Shown here: one piece after another, positions 57,059 through 64,000 of the stretch
Layout: every line of letters starts with the position of its first letter
Numbering within the stretch: position 1 is the stretch's first letter
Assembly (NCBI GenBank): GCA_014526335.1
Contig: JACTAT010000060.1
Span: forward strand, 8,783,686 to 8,847,685
Source: Chrysaora quinquecirrha
Taxonomy: Eukaryota > Cnidaria > Scyphozoa > Semaeostomeae > Pelagiidae
Direction: 5' to 3'
DNA length: 64,000 nt
Translations under genes and position numbers: made by a program
Notes under the pieces: generated by a model
The model's database searches: none
Told to the model about the DNA's origin: nothing
Seen by the model: only the letters and a program-made list of their open reading frames with translations

Positions 57059-59694
57059 AAATAAAATTCTGGGGCTATCTTTAAAACATGGAATGTGGAA
57101 TGTTGGAATGTTGGAATGTTGGAATGCTGGAATGCTGGAATGTTGGAATGCTGGAATGCTGGAATGTTGGAATGTTGGAATGCTGGAATGTTGGAATGTT
57201 GGAATGCTGGAATGTTGGAATGTTGGAATGCTGGAATGTTGGAATGTTGGAATGTTGGAATGCTGGAATGCTGGAATGTTGGAATGTTGGAATGCTGGAA
57301 TGTTGGAATGTTGGAATGCTGGAATGTTGCAATGTTGGAATGTTGCGATAGTGGGATACCTATTTATGGTACTGTTACATAGCCATAGAGGCAGTTTTGT
57401 TGCCATTTCATGTTGATAATGAAATGTAGAAAAACAACTAATAAATGCAGACATATTTCCACCCCAAGCGTGATTTGTAGAAAAAACTAACAAAACAAAA
57501 CTAACAATCTTCAGCAAACAAGGAAATTGAAATCAAAAACACCCTGTCTTTGAAGATACGATGCAAGCTCGATTTTCTTATGCCATTAGCATTTTATTTC
57601 TCAAAGCAAACCAACAAGGAATTTTGCTTACGAAATTCTCGAGTATTTGTCGCTTAGAAATCATTGCCAAATTTAAACATGATTTCAATGAAGTTAGAAA
57701 CCCCAATCATAGCTATTGCCCAGTTTGAATGCATCATGGAAATGAATTAATAATTTGAATCTTCATCTTTTTACTTTAAAATTGCTTGTAATTATCAGAT
57801 GTAGTGTTGCCATGATCTTATTACAGGATTGTTTGTTCTGATAATAGGTAGATCTAATTTTAAGTTGAGAGCAGATTTCGTGGATGCTGAGAGACGTTCA
57901 GAAATCGTAAGTTTGAGAACAGGATGCACGTGTGTGCCGGAAAGGGAGCAAGAGGTTGCTTACCGACTGCCCTCGTAAAATTGCTAATTTTTCACTTTCT
58001 AATTGTTTTCCCTGATCTTCAGGGCTCTGCTCTTGCCCTTCCCATCTAACCGCATTAAAGGCTTTGCTATTTTATCTTGTTGAGGGTGGGGGCATCACTT
58101 TTCCTTTGTTTGTTATTACCTGTTCTGTGCCATTTCTGCTGGTTCCCCAACGTTCCTGTCCTTCCTGCATTTTCTCCAATGTTCCAACACATTTTCATGT
58201 CATTCTCCACAATTCCCGACGCTTTCTACCACCCTCCCACGTTCCAATGCCGTTCTCCCGTTCTCCCCATCATTCGCTGCAGTTCCCATGCCGCTCCCCG
58301 TCATTCCCAGACGTTCCCCAACGTTCCTCATTTTAGCCATTAGGGATACTTCTTGAGTATTTCGAAACCTAGTTACTAATTATTATTTTTGAACGTGGTT
58401 GCATAGTAATTTTAACCTCGGATGAAAAAAATTTAACTCTGGGCCTAATCCAACACAATAAGTAACAACTTTTCCATAATAATTGAAAGTTCAGATCGCA
58501 GGTGCAGGTTATTTTCATTCCTTCGTGATGAGGCAAATTTGTCGAAAAGAAGAATAAACTTTTGAAAACATTTTCAGTCGAAATTATTTTAGTTTTATTT
58601 TATTGCGAAAAATTTAGGAATTTGCAAAGGTGCATCCTGTTCCCAAACTTAAAAAGACGATTTCTGAACATCTCTCAGCAATTTTAAAGTAAAATGATGA
58701 AGATTCAAATTATCAATTCATTTCGATGATGCTTTCAAACTGGGCAATAGCTATGATTGGGGGTTTCTAACTTTATTGAAATCATTTTTAAATTTGGCAG
58801 TGATTTCTAAGCGACAAATACTCGAGAGTTTCGTAAGCAAAATTCCTTGTTTGTTCGCTTTGAGAAATAAAATGCCAATGGCATAAGAAAATCGAGCTTG
58901 CATCGTATTTTCAAGGGTAGGGATTTTGTTCAACCCTGGTATTCAACAAACAAGAACATTTTTCACATTATTACAATGCAATCTGATCTCGGATTTTTTG
59001 AAAGTCAGTTTTTAATAGAATTCTCAAGTCATCAGTTTGCAAATCGAAGAATTATATTTTACGCTGTTTTAATTATGTGAAGTAAACCCTTCAAAGACAG
59101 GTTGTTTTTTATTTCAATTTCCTTGTTTGCTGAAGATTGTTAGTTTTGTTTCGTTAGTTTTTTCTACAAATCACGCTTGAGGTGGAAATATGTCTGCATT
59201 TATTAGTTGTTTTTCTACATTTAATTATCAACATGAAATGGCAACAGAACTGCCTCTATGGCTATGTAACAGTACTATAAATAGGTATCCCACTATCGCA
59301 ACATTCCAACATTCCAACATTCCAGCATTCCAACATTCCAGCATTCCAACATTCCAACATTCCAACATTCCAGCATTCCAACATTCCAACATTCCAGCAT
59401 TCCAACATTCCAACATTCCAGCATTCCAACATTCCAGCATTCCAACATTCCAACATTCCAGCATTCCAACATTCCAGCATTCCAGCATTCCAACATTCCA
59501 ACATTCCAACATTCCAGCATTCCAACATTCCAACATTCCAGCATTCCAACATTCCAGCATTCCAACATTCCAACATTCCAGCATTCCAGCATTCCAGCAT
59601 TCCAACATTCCAACATTCCAGCATTCCAACATTCCAACATTCCAACATTCCAACATTCCACATTCCATATTTTAAAGATAGCCAAATTCTGGTT
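57059..59694. mobile_element. Foldback element with 9-bp GGAATGYTG arrays at both ends
   Basis: Arms about 57059-57945 and 58625-59694 are inverted copies; the outer part of each is an array of GGAATGTTG/GGAATGCTG (left 57090-57345, right 59300-59660 in complement). Inner arm parts match over several hundred bases, e.g. the segments around CTCGAGTATTTGTCGCTTAG (left) and its complement (right). The loop has degenerate CGTTCC-type repeats (58130-58330). The 9-bp unit is three codons, so all frames stay open and give repeating NIPAFQHS-like or ECWNVGML-like peptides; these are not genes. Confidence 0.88.
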
Positions 59695-59967
59695 AGAAGA
59701 TTTCATCAGTTTGGTTTGCACTGGGTTGCAAGGATAAATCAATCGACAACGTGAACAGTGAAATGTAGCCAAAGCCACACTGTAGCCAGAAGGTCAACAC
59801 TTCTCTATTCCTGTATCAACTTTGCTTTATTCGTTGTTTGCAAATTTAATTACCCCTGCTCATTTTTCCCAAACAATCTGTATTGTTATTTTCATTGAAT
59901 TAGCAATTTAATCTTCGTGCATTGATTGTGTTATTGAAGGACATTTGAAAATGTAGAGGGTCTCAAT

Positions 59968-61415
59968 AAGCGTTTTCATGGTTTCTAGAGCCATTATGGA
60001 TTAGGTGAAAATTTTGCCATAATGGCGGCTCGCAGCAAAAACAAAAACAAGCCGCGTGTTTCAAAAATCATCAAAAATAGTTAAAAAGAGTTATTCAAAC
60101 CAAATTTTCATTTTAAAGTAGAATAATTACTTATCTAATGAAATGAGATCATATTTTAAAGAAACTAGTCGCTTTTCTTTGTTTTCTACTTCGATTTGAG
60201 GAGCGACCAGAAAACGGCCTAGCCAAGGTAGGTGTTCGTAAAATCGTATTTTTGGGCTGGTGGGTGATAGTTTGAGGCCGTTTTTCGTGTTATTCTAAAG
60301 ATCAAATGTGTCTTTACATGCTCTGAAGGTTTCGTAGCCCTTGACCTCTGTTTGACGAAGTTTTGTGCTCTCAAAGTGGGAGTTCCATGTGCACAGTTTA
60401 AGATGCGACATGCGAGGAACTTACCTCTTCGCTTTATCTATTTCTGCTTGTTCATTGGTTTACCTAAAAGGGGAAACCTCCCTAAGTCTGTTTTTATTGG
60501 CTGTCGCCGAAAAATTGCGTCAACACACTGGTGACTCGCGGAAAAACTGACGCATATCTGTGTCTTACTCAGCAGTGCGTTAGGCAACCCCCGGAAAACC
60601 CGCAGGTTTGAAATCTCGTACTTCTGAACTGCAAGTGTTTGGATTTTTTTGTGCTCTTATTTGGATTCATAGTTCATTTTGAGCGTTAAACAACGTAATA
60701 TTATAACTATTGTTGCAGATTTTTAGAAGATTCTTGGCAAGAGTTGGCTGGACATTGGCTTTTTCAAGTCATGTGTACCAAATAAAATAACTGCCAGGGG
60801 GGCACTCCATACATAAAGACACAGCGGATATGTTTTTCGGTGAATCACGCATTCATTGACCCGAGTTTTTAGCAGCAACCAATGAAAACAGCCTTTGTGA
60901 GGTATCCCCTCTTTGTTAAACCAACGAAGAAGAAGAAATAAATGAAGCGAAGAGGTGAGTTCCTCGCATGTCGTATCATTAACTATGCACATGGAACTCC
61001 CACTTTGAGAACACAAAACTTCGTCAAACAGAGGTCAAGGGCTACGAAACCTTCAGAGCATGTAAAGCCACCTTTTATCTTTCGAATAACAAGAAAAACG
61101 GCCTCAAACTATCACCCACCAGCCCAAAAATACGATTTTACGAACACCTACCTTGGCTAGGCCGTTTTCTGGTCGCTCCACAAATCGAAGTAGAAAACAA
61201 AGAAAAGCGTCTAGTTTCTTTAAAATATGATCTCATTTCATTAGATAAGTAATTATTCTACTTTAAAATGAAAATTTGGTTTGAATAACTCTTTTTAACT
61301 ATTTTTGACGATTTTTGAAACACGTGGCTTGTTTTTGTTTTTGCTGCGAGCCGCCATTATGGCAAAATTTTCACCTAATCCATAATGGCTCTAGAAACCA
61401 TGAAAACGCTTATGG
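59968..61415. mobile_element. Large palindromic element with ATAAGCGTTTTCATGG ends
   Basis: Left end ATAAGCGTTTTCATGGTTTC and right end its complement. Arms of about 580 bp (59968-60550 and 60845-61415) match through landmarks GCCATAATGGCGGCTCGCAG, GAGCGACCAGAAAACGGCCT and GGAGTTCCATGTGCA, with scattered substitutions. The spacer is about 290 bp. No transposase. Flanks GGGTCTCA and GGGCCTAG are only loosely similar. Confidence 0.85.
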
Positions 61416-61585
61416 GCCTAGGCAGAGAAATTCGATAGTTGAGAGGCAAACTTTGATTGACAAGTTATTTTGATATCCTGTATAAATAATGGAGATTGAA
61501 AAAGCCTTGTCGCAGATTAAAGTTGGTATGTACAGTTTAATTATCATAAACAAATCGGGTGCAGCCACAACTCACAGAACCGATC

Positions 61586-64000
61586 ATGGAGATGCTCGCT
61601 CGAATTGTTGGTAGAATTTCAAGTGATATTTTCACGTTTTTTGGTCTGTTCAGTAATGAAAAGGTTTTTCATCTATGGACGATAATGTTTACATATTTGG
61701 GTTTAGCAGCAGCGTGGCTGTATTATCGAAATCACGGTGAAGAGGAAGAAAACGTGGACCCTAACTTCGCACATCTGTACGACGAGCAACAATCACCTGA
61801 ACTAACTGCTCAAGAAGTGCAAGAATCGAAAGTACAGCTCAGTTCCCCGGACAAAGAACATTCATCATTTCATGAAACTGATTCTGAATTTGAGATAAAT
61901 AAAGTTGAAATTACAAAGGAACCAGATCTGTCTAATTTAGCATGCATCGAGGAGAGTACAGATTCAAATGCTGAGGAAAATGCTTCGCAAACAACCTGCA
62001 ATGAATTTCAGGCAAGTGATGTTGTTTTTTCGTCAGAAAACTTGAATATATTGCCTAATCAAGATGTATTGTGTTGTGAAGTCAATGAAGATGCCGATTT
62101 TATCGATTTTTCAACAGAAAACAAGTCCTTTCATGAAAGTTTTTCAGATATCGAAATTGAAGTTCCTTCCTGTTTTGCCTCTAATGACATTGTTGAAACT
62201 AAACTGGAGGGAGATGATTTTGCCCCAGAAAGTAAAAATTTTGATGGAATTGACGAAATTTCCGATGATAATAACTCCGAAATATCTTATCCCAGTGAAA
62301 CTCAAAATTCTATTCAACAAAATTTCGAGCAAACCAGAAGTGAAAAGTTTTCTGCGATCACTTCCCCTTTTATCGATTCTTTAGAGTTAGAGAATGGGGA
62401 TAAGAAGGGAATCGAAGTGACAGACCCTCATGATTTTTTGGTCGAAGTTAACGATGAGGAAAAAAGAGCTAGAATAATCGAGTCGATTCTTGATGATTAT
62501 TATAAAAATATAGTTGACAAATCTGAAAATTTACCTGAAATTGAGAAGGTTGAAATAGAAGAAATAGAAGTCGTAGAGTTATCGAATGAATATTCTAGCG
62601 ACGATTTGCTGGTGGATGGCGAAAATAAGACTGAAACGGATAATGAAAATATCGAGGAAAGTGATGAAGAAATTGTTGAATTGCTATCTAATGATTTAGA
62701 AATTTTGGAATTTTGTGGTGAATATTTTGAAACCAATGAGTTCCAGACGAAATGCGAAACCGAACTCGTTAAAGGTCATTTTGAACCAAAAGTAGAATTT
62801 GATACTAACACAGTTGAAAGAGATTATGTTTTTGGAGATTCAGGTAGTCAAGATTCCGGAGAAATAATAACAGAAAATTGCTGTGATGATGTCGTTTTAA
62901 ACGAGGTCAACGAAGAGAGTGCTTCGCTAGAATTCTCCGAAGTTGTTTTTGCCGATTTTGGACCCGATTATCTTGAGAATTTTGCCGTAGAAACCGAAAA
63001 TGATAAAGAGATTGTCGATGAAAATGGCAGCGAAAGCCCTGCAGATTTTAGTTGTTCAAAAGCTGAAGATTTCGCGACTCTAGGTGTGGAATTTAATGCT
63101 CTTACTGACGATTTTGAAGAGGAAAACGTACAGCAGAAAGAGTTGATTCTGACAGCAAGCAGCTCCTCGCGACCTGTTCACGGGCCTAGCAAATTAGACG
63201 GCAAAAATTTCGAAAAGAATTTATGTTTGGAGATTATTCCTGCTGATTATATAATTAAGAACTTAGATAAACAAGAAAAGAGAGTTTTGTGTGATAACAC
63301 CATCTGTCTACCTGCAAATCAAGCGAACAAAGATGCAAATGAAAACCCAAACACCTTTGAAGTAATTACATACGAAAGTCAAGGAAGTGAAATTTCAAGA
63401 ATTAGTTGGAGAGAAATTCATCTTAGTTGGAAAGATTTAACGGAGAATTTGATCAATTTTAACCTGCTATCTGAGCTACTATCAACATTGAAAGTAAAGC
63501 TTCTTAGTAACGAATCACCCTTGTTGCATTGTTCGCTAAACTGGGATTATAATCATCATAATCATGATCAATTTGCACGTGAAAGGAATAATTTGACTCC
63601 TTATTTACAACCAGCGTTAAATTCTGGTGATCTTCACCGAACGTGTAGAACGAATGGAATTTTTCGTGGATCTGAAAAAGATGGACATACAAATAGCGCA
63701 ATCGTAATAGAAAACAGTGTTTCGTGTCCAGTAATTTCTGGGCGTTTCGCAGATATTTGGTTCAATTCCGATCCACCAATTCACCAAACAAGTCCAGGCG
63801 AGGCGAGTCCAGGAAAAATTGATTTAATTGACTGTGATATTTCAAGGAATTTGAATTGCGTGGAGGAGAGCTCGTGCAGGACAAACATTTCTATTTCTTC
63901 GCTGGAATCTGAGAAACAGATTGTTCCTAATAACAACGACTGTGAGAATACAACAGAAAAGCAAAGATCAAAAGACTTCGCTTATGATTATTTATTTTAT
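61586..64000 (+). CDS. Long acidic protein with one N-terminal membrane segment, 3' truncated by window
   Basis: One frame is open from ATG at 61586 to the last base (805 codons, checked line by line) with an in-frame stop upstream at 61547. Residues about 27-47 (VFHLWTIMFTYLGLAAAWLYY) form a likely membrane span; a Glu-rich, Asp/Ser/Asn-rich region of low complexity follows for about 750 residues. There is no Cys/His motif or enzyme signature that I recognise. The amino-terminal anchor and long acidic tail suggest a tethered cytoplasmic or luminal protein; function unknown. Codon usage looks like a host gene rather than a transposon. It could be one large exon of a bigger gene. A short ATG frame at 61489-61525 ending in a donor-like GGTATGT may belong to its 5' end. 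Confidence 0.7.
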   Translation, partial: MEMLARIVGRISSDIFTFFGLFSNEKVFHLWTIMFTYLGLAAAWLYYRNHGEEEENVDPNFAHLYDEQQSPELTAQEVQESKVQLSSPDKEHSSFHETDSEFEINKVEITKEPDLSNLACIEESTDSNAEENASQTTCNEFQASDVVFSSENLNILPNQDVLCCEVNEDADFIDFSTENKSFHESFSDIEIEVPSCFASNDIVETKLEGDDFAPESKNFDGIDEISDDNNSEISYPSETQNSIQQNFEQTRSEKFSAITSPFIDSLELENGDKKGIEVTDPHDFLVEVNDEEKRARIIESILDDYYKNIVDKSENLPEIEKVEIEEIEVVELSNEYSSDDLLVDGENKTETDNENIEESDEEIVELLSNDLEILEFCGEYFETNEFQTKCETELVKGHFEPKVEFDTNTVERDYVFGDSGSQDSGEIITENCCDDVVLNEVNEESASLEFSEVVFADFGPDYLENFAVETENDKEIVDENGSESPADFSCSKAEDFATLGVEFNALTDDFEEENVQQKELILTASSSSRPVHGPSKLDGKNFEKNLCLEIIPADYIIKNLDKQEKRVLCDNTICLPANQANKDANENPNTFEVITYESQGSEISRISWREIHLSWKDLTENLINFNLLSELLSTLKVKLLSNESPLLHCSLNWDYNHHNHDQFARERNNLTPYLQPALNSGDLHRTCRTNGIFRGSEKDGHTNSAIVIENSVSCPVISGRFADIWFNSDPPIHQTSPGEASPGKIDLIDCDISRNLNCVEESSCRTNISISSLESEKQIVPNNNDCENTTEKQRSKDFAYDYLFY

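Noticed and set aside
57081..59778. Repetitive 'proteins' of NIPTFQHS or GMLECWNV units
   Set aside because: The 9-bp DNA unit is three codons, so every frame stays open; the same arrays occur inverted at both ends of a foldback element.

Overview
The window is nuclear DNA of an animal. The coding exons are short, separated by GT-AG introns and join in phase into recognisable metazoan proteins: a stomatin-family protein, fukutin-related protein (FKRP), RAB6-interacting golgin (GORAB), ARPC5, TMEM115, kynurenine formamidase (AFMID), a GFI1/Senseless zinc-finger factor and UCHL5. A cnidarian or another early-branching invertebrate fits the AT-rich, intron-rich layout and the transposon content (GIY-YIG Penelope-like element, tRNA-type SINEs, hAT/pogo-like MITEs, trinucleotide arrays), but the species is not proven. 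All genes below were joined by hand from splice sites and reading phase; most long open frames in the window are low-complexity artefacts.

Layout. 1-3.3 kb: 5' part of a stomatin gene (minus, running off the left edge). 4.6-14.0 kb: FKRP (plus), twelve exons found, one internal segment not found and the 3' end probably inside a 500-N gap (14229-14728). 15.2-17.3 kb: GORAB (plus), whose coiled-coil exon runs straight into a 1.9-kb foldback element (17194-19134). 19.8-24.4 kb: a decayed Penelope-like element, itself split by a MITE and by a 1.8-kb insertion. 24.6-26.0 kb: ARPC5 (plus), last exon not found. 29.0-34.6 kb: complete TMEM115 (minus). 34.7-42.9 kb: AFMID (plus), starting 124 bp from TMEM115 and carrying one apparent single-base frameshift. 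44.0-47.7 kb: GFI1-like factor (minus), with its SNAG repressor motif on a separate short exon. 49.3-55.1 kb: complete UCHL5 (plus). 57.1-61.4 kb: two large palindromic elements. 61.6-64.0 kb: a long open frame for an acidic, single-membrane-segment protein running off the right edge.

The genes are unrelated housekeeping or developmental genes and do not form a pathway. The striking layer is the mobile DNA: several element families place tandem repeats inside inverted-repeat arms (foldback architecture), a Penelope-type 3' end carries a well-formed hammerhead ribozyme fold, and two SINE types share a tail. I did not find a convincing new multi-gene system; the best novelty candidates are the foldback families and the hammerhead motifs.
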